A stretch of DNA of 64,000 bases from Rhizobium subbaraonis. Its GTDB lineage: Bacteria; Pseudomonadota; Alphaproteobacteria; Rhizobiales; Rhizobiaceae. The stretch's first letter is position 1, and each line of letters opens with the position of its first letter. The translations under genes were made by a program, and so were the position numbers. The notes beneath the pieces are model-generated. The model did no database searches and was not told the DNA's origin. It saw nothing but the letters and a program-made list of their open reading frames with translations. Shown here in pieces: positions 1 through 7,771 of the stretch. Where the stretch lies: positions 62,001-126,000 of the forward strand of contig NZ_OBQD01000008.1 of NCBI RefSeq assembly GCF_900220975.1. Reading direction: 5' to 3'.

Positions 1-1274
1 ACGTGTTGAAGCCGCGGCTGCCGGCTGAACGGATGACGGCGGTCTACGAGCGCCTGGAGCGGCCGCTCGTGCCGGTGCTCGCGCACATGGAAGAGCGTGG
101 CATCACCATTGATCGACAGATCCTCGCCCGCCTCTCCGGTGACCTCGCCCAGGGTGCAGCCGCGCTGGAGGACGAGATCTACGAACTTGCAGGCGAGCGT
201 TTCACGATCGGCTCGCCCAAGCAGCTGGGCGACATCCTGTTCGGAAAGATGGGCCTGCCCGGCGGTTCGAAGACGAAGACGGGGCAATGGTCGACCTCCG
301 CACAGGTGCTGGAAGACCTGGCGGCCCAAGGCATTCCCTTGCCGCGCAAGATCGTCGACTGGCGTCAGCTGACCAAGCTTAAGTCGACCTATACCGATGC
401 GCTGCCAGGCTTCGTCCATCCCGACACCCGGCGTGTGCACACCTCATACGCGCTCGCAGCGACCACCACCGGTCGTCTGTCATCGTCAGATCCGAACTTG
501 CAGAACATCCCCGTGCGAACGGCCGAAGGACGCAAGATCCGCACCGCCTTCATCGCCTCCCCCGGCCACAAGCTGGTATCGGCCGACTACAGCCAGATCG
601 AACTGCGGGTGCTTGCGCATGTTGCCGACATTCCGCAGTTGAAGCAGGCCTTCGCGGACGGCGTCGACATTCACGCCATGACGGCATCCGAGATGTTCGG
701 CGTACCGGTGAAGGACATGCCCGCCGAAGTGCGCCGCCGCGCCAAGGCGATCAATTTCGGCATCATCTACGGCATCTCGGCCTTCGGGCTCGCCAATCAG
801 CTGTCGATCGAGCGGTCGGAAGCGGGCGACTACATCAAGCGCTACTTCGAGCGCTTTCCCGGCATCAGGGACTATATGGATTCCACCAAGGCCTTCGCCC
901 GTGGCAACGGCTATGTCGAAACGATCTTCGGCCGCCGGGCGCACTATCCCGAGATCAAGTCGTCCAACCCTTCCGTGCGGGCCTTCAACGAACGGGCCGC
1001 CATCAATGCTCCGATACAGGGTTCGGCTGCGGACATCATCCGCCGGGCGATGGTCAAGATGGAGCCCGCACTCGCCGAGAGCGGGCTTTCCGCCGTCCGC
1101 ATGCTGTTGCAGGTACATGACGAGCTCATCTTCGAGGTGGAGGATGGGGACGTCGAGCGTGCGATCCCGGTCATCGTCGGCGTGATGGAAAACGCTTCGA
1201 TGCCGGCAGTATCGATGAAGGTGCCGCTGAAGGTCGACGCACGCGCCGCACTGAACTGGGACGAGGCGCATTGA
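1..1274 (+). CDS. polA: DNA polymerase I, C-terminal part (partial, runs off the left edge)
   Basis: This is the polymerase domain of family A DNA polymerase I, which fills gaps and removes RNA primers during replication and repair. All three polymerase motifs are visible: motif A (DYSQIELR, near base 587), motif B (RRAKAINFGIIYG, near 733-772) and motif C (VHDE, near 1113-1124). The tail is the usual end of the family. The 5'-nuclease and exonuclease domains lie outside the window, so only about 424 residues are seen, with no interruption. The gene ends 173 bases before the next one, and the two appear unrelated in function. Confidence 0.97.
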   Translation, partial: VLKPRLPAERMTAVYERLERPLVPVLAHMEERGITIDRQILARLSGDLAQGAAALEDEIYELAGERFTIGSPKQLGDILFGKMGLPGGSKTKTGQWSTSAQVLEDLAAQGIPLPRKIVDWRQLTKLKSTYTDALPGFVHPDTRRVHTSYALAATTTGRLSSSDPNLQNIPVRTAEGRKIRTAFIASPGHKLVSADYSQIELRVLAHVADIPQLKQAFADGVDIHAMTASEMFGVPVKDMPAEVRRRAKAINFGIIYGISAFGLANQLSIERSEAGDYIKRYFERFPGIRDYMDSTKAFARGNGYVETIFGRRAHYPEIKSSNPSVRAFNERAAINAPIQGSAADIIRRAMVKMEPALAESGLSAVRMLLQVHDELIFEVEDGDVERAIPVIVGVMENASMPAVSMKVPLKVDARAALNWDEAH

Positions 1275-1367
1275 GCGGTCGCGGCCAATATCGAGGGTAC
1301 AACTGTTGCGGGTCCATTTACCACGTGCCGACGTTCGACGTCAGTACGGCACAACAATGTTTGCGCC

Positions 1368-1383
1368 TTAACGCCGCCTTAAT
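1368..1383. promoter_or_regulatory. Perfect CtrA-type box (TTAA-N7-TTAA) upstream of the GT4 gene
   Basis: TTAACGCCGCCTTAA matches the full TTAA-N7-TTAA consensus of the cell-cycle regulator CtrA, about 65 bases before the GT4 start codon. The match is seen in the sequence; binding is inferred. It may drive the glycosyltransferase and GH5 pair. Confidence 0.45.
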
Positions 1384-1447
1384 CGCTTGATGCGCTTCTG
1401 CAGGTGGCTTGTGGGGCGCGCGGCGCCTGAAACGTGCGGGTGACGGG

Positions 1448-2677
1448 ATGGACGCGGCGCGGCAAGGTAGTCTTTCTGCAGATTTCGAGCGGCGCGCGCC
1501 GCTGGTGGTGCAGGTCGTGCGCCAGTACGCGCCGAGCCGCGGCGGGCTGGAGGATGTCGTCGTCAACCTGTCGCGTCAGTTGCAAAGCCGTGGCTATCGG
1601 GTCCGCGTCGTGACGCTCGACCGCGTCTTCACCGCCCTGGACCGCAAGCTGCCCGCAAGGGAAACGATCGACGGTATCGAGGTCGTTCGCATTCCCTTTC
1701 GCGGCAGCACCCGTTACCCCATCGCCCCGGAGGTCTTTCGCCACCTCAAGGACGCGGATCTCGTCCATGTCCACGCGATCGACTTCTTCTTCGACGCGCT
1801 GGCATGGGGCAAGGTCCTGCACGGCAAGCCGCTCGTGGCGACCACGCATGGCGGCTTCTTTCATACGTCGAGATATGCGGCGATCAAGCGCATCTGGTTC
1901 AATGTTGCGACTCGTCTGTCGGCACTTGCCTATCGAAGGGTGATCGGTTGCAGCGCGCAGGATACGCGCCTGTTCCGCAAGATCGCCGGGCGCCGCACGG
2001 TCGAGATTGGCAACGGCGCCGATGTCGCCAAATTCCATGATGCCGGTGCGACGGAGCCGCTGCGCAGGATCGTCACCATCGGACGCTTTTCGTCCAACAA
2101 GCGCCTGGACCGTCTTCTGGATGCCCTGTCGCAGTTGATCGTCCACGAGCCTGACTGGCGTCTCTTCATCGTCGGCGTGCCCGGCGAGGTCAGCGAGACG
2201 GAACTGAGGGCGATGATCGCCGAGCGCAACCTCGACAACTATGTCGAAGTGCTTATCGGGCTCTCGAATGAAGGAATCAGGAATACGCTGTCCGGCTGCT
2301 CGCTCTTCGCGTCGGCTTCCGAATATGAGGGCTTCGGGCTCGTGGCCGTGGAGGCGATGAGCGCCGGTCTGATGCCGCTGCTCCATCCCAATCAGGCCTA
2401 TACTGATCTCGCCGGAAGCCATCCCGAAGTGCGGCTTTGCGATTTTCAGGACGCGGAAGAGGCCGCAGGCACCATCCACGCCGCCTTCCTGGGGCTGGCG
2501 CGCGACGTCGCCGGCTACCGGACCGGAGCGATGCGGGCGGCAAATGGCTATTCCTGGGACAAGGTTGCCGGGCGTTATGCCGAGATCTATACCGAAATAC
2601 TCGGAACTGTCGCGCCGGCCGCACGGGTCGCGCCGGCGAAGGGCGTTGAAGGCAATGGGGTTGCGGCCGATGGCTGA
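1448..2677 (+). CDS. Glycosyltransferase family 4 (polysaccharide biosynthesis)
   Basis: This is a GT-B fold retaining glycosyltransferase that moves a sugar from a nucleotide donor to a growing glycan in the cytoplasm. The N-terminal half has the acceptor-side pattern (QYAPSRGGLEDVV) and a THGG element. The C-terminal half has GRFSSNKRLDRLL and the EX7E donor motif EGFGLVAVE. I take ATG 1448 as start; a GTG at 1409 would add 13 atypical residues. It overlaps the next gene by 8 bases, so the two are probably translated together. Donor and acceptor sugars cannot be told. The gene begins a polysaccharide region extending to about 17.6 kb. Confidence 0.88.
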   Translation: MDAARQGSLSADFERRAPLVVQVVRQYAPSRGGLEDVVVNLSRQLQSRGYRVRVVTLDRVFTALDRKLPARETIDGIEVVRIPFRGSTRYPIAPEVFRHLKDADLVHVHAIDFFFDALAWGKVLHGKPLVATTHGGFFHTSRYAAIKRIWFNVATRLSALAYRRVIGCSAQDTRLFRKIAGRRTVEIGNGADVAKFHDAGATEPLRRIVTIGRFSSNKRLDRLLDALSQLIVHEPDWRLFIVGVPGEVSETELRAMIAERNLDNYVEVLIGLSNEGIRNTLSGCSLFASASEYEGFGLVAVEAMSAGLMPLLHPNQAYTDLAGSHPEVRLCDFQDAEEAAGTIHAAFLGLARDVAGYRTGAMRAANGYSWDKVAGRYAEIYTEILGTVAPAARVAPAKGVEGNGVAADG

Positions 2678-3764
2678 GTGCCGACCTGAGCGTAAAGGCT
2701 TGCTTGCGACCCGGCCCGGCAAACCGATGGCGGCCCGTGTTGTTGGAGCTCTGCTGATGGCCATTCTCCTGCCGCTCGAAGTCTCCGCCGCCTGCCTGCG
2801 GGGGGTGAACTTCGCCGGTGCCGAGTTCGGCGATCCTCCCGGCGTCTACGGCAAGGACTACATCTACCCGAGCGACGAGACGATCCGCTATTTTGCCGGC
2901 AAAGGATTTAACGGCGCCCGCCTGCCGTTCCGCTGGGAGCGGCTTCAGCCGAAGCTCGGCAGGGCGTTTGCGATGGGTGAACGCAGACGGCTTCACGATG
3001 CGGTCAAGCGGTTGAAGGCGGCCGGCTTCACCGTCGTTCTCGATCCGCACAACTATGCGTACTATCAGGGCCAGCAGATCGGTTCCGCCGACGTGCCGAT
3101 AGCGGCCTTCGCCGATTTCTGGCACCGGCTGGCCACGGAGTTCAAGAACGATCCCGCGGTGCAGTTCGGCCTGATGAACGAACCGCACGACATCGCTGCT
3201 ACAGATTGGCTGACGGCCGCGAATGCCGCGATCGCCGCCATCCGTTCGGCTGGCGCCACGAATCTCGTCTACGTTCCGGGAACCATCTGGACGGGTGCGC
3301 ACAGCTGGGAGCGCGACAATCCCGGCGGATCGAATGCGACCGTCATGCTGGGTATCGAGGATCCGGAAAGGAACTTCGCCTACGAGGTTCACCAATACCT
3401 CGACAATGACTTCTCCGGCACGCACGAGACCTGCGAGGCTGCCGATGCGGCGGTTTCGGCTCTGGAGCGCTTCACCGCATGGCTGCGCGAAAACGGCAAG
3501 CGGGGCTTCCTCGGCGAGTTTGGCGCGCCTGCGAAGACCGAGTGCCTCACCGCCCTTTCCCGGATGACCGCCGTTGTCGACGGCTCGCCCGATGTCTGGA
3601 CCGGCTGGACCTACTGGGCGGCCGGCGACTGGTGGCCCGAGAACGAGGCGCTCAACATCCAGCCCACCAAGGAAGGCGATCGCCTGCAGCTGCGGGCACT
3701 GGAGTACGGCGGCAGCATCCCCGCGCCCAAGGACGCATGTCCTGCCTTGGGTGAATCCCGCTAA
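2670..3764 (+). CDS. Secreted glycoside hydrolase family 5 (cellulase-like)
   Basis: GH5 endoglucanase-type (beta/alpha)8 enzyme. The acid/base glutamate sits in GLMNEPHD (about Glu171) and the nucleophile in FLGEFGAPA (about Glu283). A hydrophobic segment (ALLMAILLPLEVSAA) follows a basic N-terminus, so export to the periplasm is likely; ATG 2727 is an alternative start that gives a neater signal peptide. The start at 2670 overlaps the stop of the upstream GT4 gene. Hydrolases of this type in polysaccharide loci often trim or release the polymer, for instance bacterial cellulose or other beta-glucans; here the substrate is unknown. Confidence 0.88.
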   Translation: MAECRPERKGLLATRPGKPMAARVVGALLMAILLPLEVSAACLRGVNFAGAEFGDPPGVYGKDYIYPSDETIRYFAGKGFNGARLPFRWERLQPKLGRAFAMGERRRLHDAVKRLKAAGFTVVLDPHNYAYYQGQQIGSADVPIAAFADFWHRLATEFKNDPAVQFGLMNEPHDIAATDWLTAANAAIAAIRSAGATNLVYVPGTIWTGAHSWERDNPGGSNATVMLGIEDPERNFAYEVHQYLDNDFSGTHETCEAADAAVSALERFTAWLRENGKRGFLGEFGAPAKTECLTALSRMTAVVDGSPDVWTGWTYWAAGDWWPENEALNIQPTKEGDRLQLRALEYGGSIPAPKDACPALGESR

Positions 3765-3803
3765 CGATCAGGCCTTTGTGAAAGTTCTGCGTGATCCTGT
3801 CTG

Positions 3804-5111
3804 CTATGCGGACAGGGGCGTGGCCGCGCGTGATTGTCCTGATCGCGGCCCATCGGCCCGGCGGTAGGCGCTGGCGGTGCCGACGAGAAACCACATCAGC
3901 GCTCCGGTCTTGATCGAATAGAAGCTGTCGCTGATCAGCATCAGAAGCAGCAGATAGATGATCATCATCGAGTGGAAACGCCATCCACGCGCATCCGCCA
4001 TCGGGGCATAGACGAACAGGCTCCACAGCGCGACGAAACCGAAGATGCCAAACGCCGTCAGCGAGTAGCTGATGCCGGAATCGGCCGTAAAGGCGTTGGT
4101 CGTCTCCCAGCCCAGCACGACGCCGAGATCGAGCTGCGTGAGGATGTGCGCAGTGACCGCAAATCGGCCAGCAACGTCGTTCGGCCCGCCCCCCGAAACC
4201 GACGTGATGCCATAGATCGCCAGAACTGCGAGCAGGAAGAACGGCATGACCACCCAGACGAGGCGCGGAATGAAAGAGTAAAATGGATAGAGTAGGGTGA
4301 TGAGGATGCAGGTGTACAGGCCGAAGCGGGCGTCGGCGAGCGCGACGACGGTGAAGGCGAGCAGGAACACGACCCAGCGCAGCCTGAATTCCCGGCCGCG
4401 AAAAAGAGCCCAGGCGTAGATGATGGCGCCGAAGTTGCCCATCGAGACCGGCTCGAGGAAGACGGAGGAGACGCGATGCTGCCCGAGGAAGGGCAGGATG
4501 GTGCGTGCCTCCGGCCGCTGCCCGGAGATGAACAGGCCCTTTGTCTGCCCGAAGACCTGATCCAGCGTCACGGTGCCGCGCGCCAGATAGTAGCCGATCA
4601 CGTTGAAGTATTCGAGGAACGTCGGCAGGAACAGATACTCGAACAGTCCGAAGCCGACGACGATCAGGCCGCTCGCCAGCACGAGCCTGTCTGCCAGCTT
4701 CACATCCGCAATCCGCGTCGCCAGGAAATAGAAGGCGAGCGGAATGAGAATGTCGCGCACGGCCTTCGGATTGACCTGACCGCCGCGCAGCATGAACAGA
4801 AACACCATGTAGCTGACGAACAGCCCGAAGATGACGTAAAATGCCGACTTGCGGGTCATCGCCGCGAGAACGGTGCAGCCCACGATCGCAAGCTCGGCCA
4901 TGATGACGTGGCGGTCGGCCGTTCCCATGATGCGGGTGTTGACGAAGCAGAGGATGGCGTTGAACACCAGCCCGCCAAGAACGGTTGCAGTCGCCACCTT
5001 CCGTAGAATATCCGGGGCGTCGGTATCGCCTACAGGGATTGCCGCGCCGCGCCGGCTGCGCGTCGGGTAGCGGGAACCGTAGCCAAGCGATCCGGTGTGC
5101 GACATCGGCAA
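3804..5111 (-). CDS. Polysaccharide polymerase, Wzy/O-antigen ligase-like membrane protein
   Basis: A 435-residue protein with about ten hydrophobic segments and a large loop in the second half, as expected of Wzy-type polymerases that join undecaprenyl-linked repeat units on the periplasmic face. Weak sequence conservation in this family makes the assignment rest on topology and context. It starts 6 bases after the stop of the GumC-like co-polymerase, the usual partner of Wzy, so the two form a leftward operon. It converges on the GH5 gene with a 39-base gap. It could also be a ligase of the WaaL type, but the chain-length partner argues for polymerase. Confidence 0.75.
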   Translation of the reverse strand: MPMSHTGSLGYGSRYPTRSRRGAAIPVGDTDAPDILRKVATATVLGGLVFNAILCFVNTRIMGTADRHVIMAELAIVGCTVLAAMTRKSAFYVIFGLFVSYMVFLFMLRGGQVNPKAVRDILIPLAFYFLATRIADVKLADRLVLASGLIVVGFGLFEYLFLPTFLEYFNVIGYYLARGTVTLDQVFGQTKGLFISGQRPEARTILPFLGQHRVSSVFLEPVSMGNFGAIIYAWALFRGREFRLRWVVFLLAFTVVALADARFGLYTCILITLLYPFYSFIPRLVWVVMPFFLLAVLAIYGITSVSGGGPNDVAGRFAVTAHILTQLDLGVVLGWETTNAFTADSGISYSLTAFGIFGFVALWSLFVYAPMADARGWRFHSMMIIYLLLLMLISDSFYSIKTGALMWFLVGTASAYRRADGPRSGQSRAATPLSA

Positions 5112-5117
5112 GCCCCG

Positions 5118-7139
5118 CTACCGGCCGCCGCCGGCGAGAAGCACGCAGCCGAGCAGCTTGTCGCGCCAGGGACCGATCTCGGCCATCAGCGCGTCCAGCG
5201 CGTCGTTGTCTGCGGTTTCCGGCGACGCAACGATGACGATCCCGTCTGCCTGCTTGAGTACGGTCGGAATGACGGCTTCCGCCTGGGTTCCGCAGCAGTC
5301 GACGATCGTGAAGTCGATGGCCTCGACTTGCGGCGCTGTGCTGATGCGCGACGACGACAGGGCTGCGAGACGTCGCAATCCGCCGGAGCCTATGCGCTCC
5401 ACCTGCAGGATGTTCTCCAGTTCCTGGCCGCTGGGCCTTACGCCATCGGTCCTGACTTTCACAGACCAGGACTGCCGGCTTGCCGAGCCGAGGCCCGAGC
5501 GAAGCGCGCCGTTGGCGAGAAGAACCACTTCGCCGGCGGCATGAAGGTCGCGCGCGACGTCTCCGGCAAGGCCGTTGCTGGCGCCGCCTGCAGGTGCAAG
5601 AAAGGCCACCGTGACCGGCCGGGTGGTTGCGAATTCGGCCTGCAGCAGCTGCGAAAGGCGATGAATGCCGGTATCGCGCGCAAGCGCTGCAGGTGCGGCG
5701 GGCCTGGCAAAGGGCAGGCGCTGCACGAGCTGATCGATCCGTCCGGGATGCGGCGGTCCGGCGGGAGCGACCGTCGAAAGGATTGGGGTGCCGGTCTTGG
5801 TCACGAGCCGTCGCTCGAGCCGCTTGGCGCCGCCAAAGAGTTCACGGGCGACGGCGAGTGCTGCCCCGGCGGCTGAGCCGAACAGGACGGCCGCGATCAG
5901 CACCAGGAGTTTCGGCGCCTGGACGGGCTTGTCCGACGGCACCGCCTCGGAAATGATGCGAGAGTTGCCGCTGCCTAGATCCTGCTGCCTGCTGAGCTCC
6001 TCCGACCGCGTCAGGAAGGCCTTGTAGACGGCGTCGATGGCCTGGGCCTCGCTGACGAGCTGCACGAGTTGGAACCGGAGCCTGCCGTTGTCCTTTGTCG
6101 AGGCCGCCTGATCGTCGAAACGCGTTTCGAGGGAGGCGAGGTTGGCCTTGGCACGCTCGTAGGTATTCGCCGATAGTTCACGGACGCGCTGCAGCTCGAT
6201 TTCGATCGCATTACGGATGCTGGCGATCTGCGAGCGGATGGCGCGCATCTGCGGATGGTCGTTGCCGAGGTTGGCGGAAAGTTCGGCCTGGCGGTCGAGC
6301 GCCTGGGAGTAGCGACTGCGAAGGCCGGACAGCGCGCCGGAATTGAGCGTCTCGGGAATGGCACCGGCTTCGACGTTCGACACGTTGAGCTGCCGCGCCT
6401 GTTCGTACGCCGTCCTCTGCTGTTCGACCTGCTGGCGGGCGGCGAGCAACTGCTGGTTCAGCCCGACGAGCTGCTGGTCGGTGATCAGCCCCTGGTCGCC
6501 TATGCTGATCATTCCGTTCTCGGACCGGAAGTTCTCCACCGCCTCCTGTGCGTCGAGGACGCGCTGGCGCAATTCCTCCGCCTGCTCGGCGATGGTGCGG
6601 GTCGTGCGCAGGTTCACGTCGAGGCGTGCCTTGTCGGCTATCGCGATGTAGCTCTCGGAGATCGCGTTGGCGATCTTGGCGGCCATCTCGCTGTTGCCGT
6701 GCTTGACGGTGACGGTGAACACATAGCTGTCGCCATTGCGCTCGACGCTGAGATTTTCGAGCAGCGAGTTGATCACGCCGTCGACGGTCGCAGCTTCCGC
6801 CGTCGTTTGCCCGAGCAGTCTCGATGCAAGACCGACGCGATTGAAATAGGGGTCTTTCGTCAGGTCCAGCTTCCTGACCACTTCGCGCAGCACGTCGCGC
6901 GACTGGATCAGGTAGACCTGGCTGCCGATTACCTGCTGCGTGTTCGTGCCGCCGCCGGTGTCGGTGCCGACCACCGGTCCCCGCCCCGTATCGACGAAGA
7001 GTTCGGCCGTGGAGCGGAAGAACGGTTTCTGGGTGAAGACGAACACCATTCCGAACATGACGCATGCCAGTGCGGCGAGGATGACGTAGTGGATCCTCTT
7101 CCTCACGATGCCCGGCAACTGAAAAATGTCGATGTCCAT
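5118..7139 (-). CDS. Exopolysaccharide co-polymerase (GumC/Wzc-like) with degenerate kinase domain
   Basis: Inner-membrane chain-length protein. It has an N-terminal Wzz segment with TM1 near residues 20-40, a periplasmic coiled-coil region to about residue 390, and TM2 (LLVLIAAVLFGSAAGAALAV). The C-terminal region (about residues 440-673) has the layout of a BY-kinase. However, Walker A is replaced by a GGASNG-type loop without lysine, Walker A' reads VVLLANG and there is no C-terminal tyrosine cluster, so it is probably inactive as a kinase. Walker B survives as DFTIVDC. I use ATG 7139; an upstream in-frame start at 7232 would add 31 unusual residues. It is transcribed with the Wzy-like gene and diverges from the carrier-protein operon. 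Confidence 0.88.
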   Translation of the reverse strand: MDIDIFQLPGIVRKRIHYVILAALACVMFGMVFVFTQKPFFRSTAELFVDTGRGPVVGTDTGGGTNTQQVIGSQVYLIQSRDVLREVVRKLDLTKDPYFNRVGLASRLLGQTTAEAATVDGVINSLLENLSVERNGDSYVFTVTVKHGNSEMAAKIANAISESYIAIADKARLDVNLRTTRTIAEQAEELRQRVLDAQEAVENFRSENGMISIGDQGLITDQQLVGLNQQLLAARQQVEQQRTAYEQARQLNVSNVEAGAIPETLNSGALSGLRSRYSQALDRQAELSANLGNDHPQMRAIRSQIASIRNAIEIELQRVRELSANTYERAKANLASLETRFDDQAASTKDNGRLRFQLVQLVSEAQAIDAVYKAFLTRSEELSRQQDLGSGNSRIISEAVPSDKPVQAPKLLVLIAAVLFGSAAGAALAVARELFGGAKRLERRLVTKTGTPILSTVAPAGPPHPGRIDQLVQRLPFARPAAPAALARDTGIHRLSQLLQAEFATTRPVTVAFLAPAGGASNGLAGDVARDLHAAGEVVLLANGALRSGLGSASRQSWSVKVRTDGVRPSGQELENILQVERIGSGGLRRLAALSSSRISTAPQVEAIDFTIVDCCGTQAEAVIPTVLKQADGIVIVASPETADNDALDALMAEIGPWRDKLLGCVLLAGGGR

Positions 7140-7516
7140 CAAATGACCAAGGCCCGTATGGGACGGGCAACGCCTATTCCAACGATTGCACGCGTGTCCG
7201 GCGGCCGATATCGCCCGCAGGATCGTCCTCAACCTCTCAGATTATGGTTAACAAGTGATCAACCGTTTGCGGCAAAGGCACCATGCTCATCGCCGCGCGC
7301 AAAATGAATCATATTGGAAATACGATGCTTTTCGGGGCGGAGCGGCCGGAGACGGAAGCTGCGCCATGTCGCGGATCGACCATCGCGGCGTTTTCATGGA
7401 AATTTATCCATGTCCTTTCAGGCCATCTTATCTCTCCCTCGTGTATGCCTCTGGTTGAACTGGCAAGGTGCGCGGCATCGTGCGCCGGCCGCAAAGAACA
7501 CGCGGGAGAAAATGTC
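7140..7516. promoter_or_regulatory. 377-bp divergent intergenic region (co-polymerase / carrier-protein operon)
   Basis: I find no credible gene here. It must hold promoters for the leftward gumC-wzy pair and the rightward carrier-protein operon. It is more AT-rich than its flanks near 7241-7320. TTAA-CAAGTGA-TCAAC at 7248-7263 matches the CtrA box in 7 of 8 positions, and ATGGTTAAC at 7244-7252 contains, on the other strand, the TTAACCAT half-motif linked to CtrA in Sinorhizobium. Confidence 0.5.
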
Positions 7517-7771
7517 ATGAAACAGAAAATCCGTGAACTGCTCGCCAAGCATGGCGGTTTGCCGGTCGCAGTGGACCAGGTTGCCGACAATGCCGATCTC
7601 TATGCTGCGGGCATGTCGTCCTTCGCGTCCGTGCAGATCATGCTGGCGATCGAGGAAGCGTTCGACCTCGAGTTCCCTGACAGCCTTCTCAACCGCAAGT
7701 CGTTCCAGAGCATCGACGCCATCGCGAAAACCGTCGAAGGTCTCACGGGCAGCGCGGAGGCCGCCGAATGA
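7517..7771 (+). CDS. Aminoacyl carrier protein (ACP-like, phosphopantetheine-binding)
   Basis: An 84-residue four-helix carrier protein. The attachment serine aligns with Ser35 in GMSSFASVQ, so the usual DSL triad reads SSF, with Ser replacing Asp. The following helix (MLAIEEAFDLEFPD) is typical. ATG 7517 is preceded by CGGGAGAA. The stop overlaps the next start (ATGA), and the ligase encoded two genes downstream is of the family that aminoacylates such stand-alone carriers. Known carriers of this kind accept glycine or alanine on the phosphopantetheine thiol and are not used in fatty-acid synthesis. It should need a 4'-phosphopantetheinyl transferase encoded elsewhere. Confidence 0.9.
   Translation: MKQKIRELLAKHGGLPVAVDQVADNADLYAAGMSSFASVQIMLAIEEAFDLEFPDSLLNRKSFQSIDAIAKTVEGLTGSAEAAE

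Noticed and set aside
3796-3816. CCTGTC/GACAGG hairpin between GH5 and the Wzy-like gene as a terminator
   Set aside because: No T-run on either strand and it overlaps the end of the Wzy-like coding sequence.
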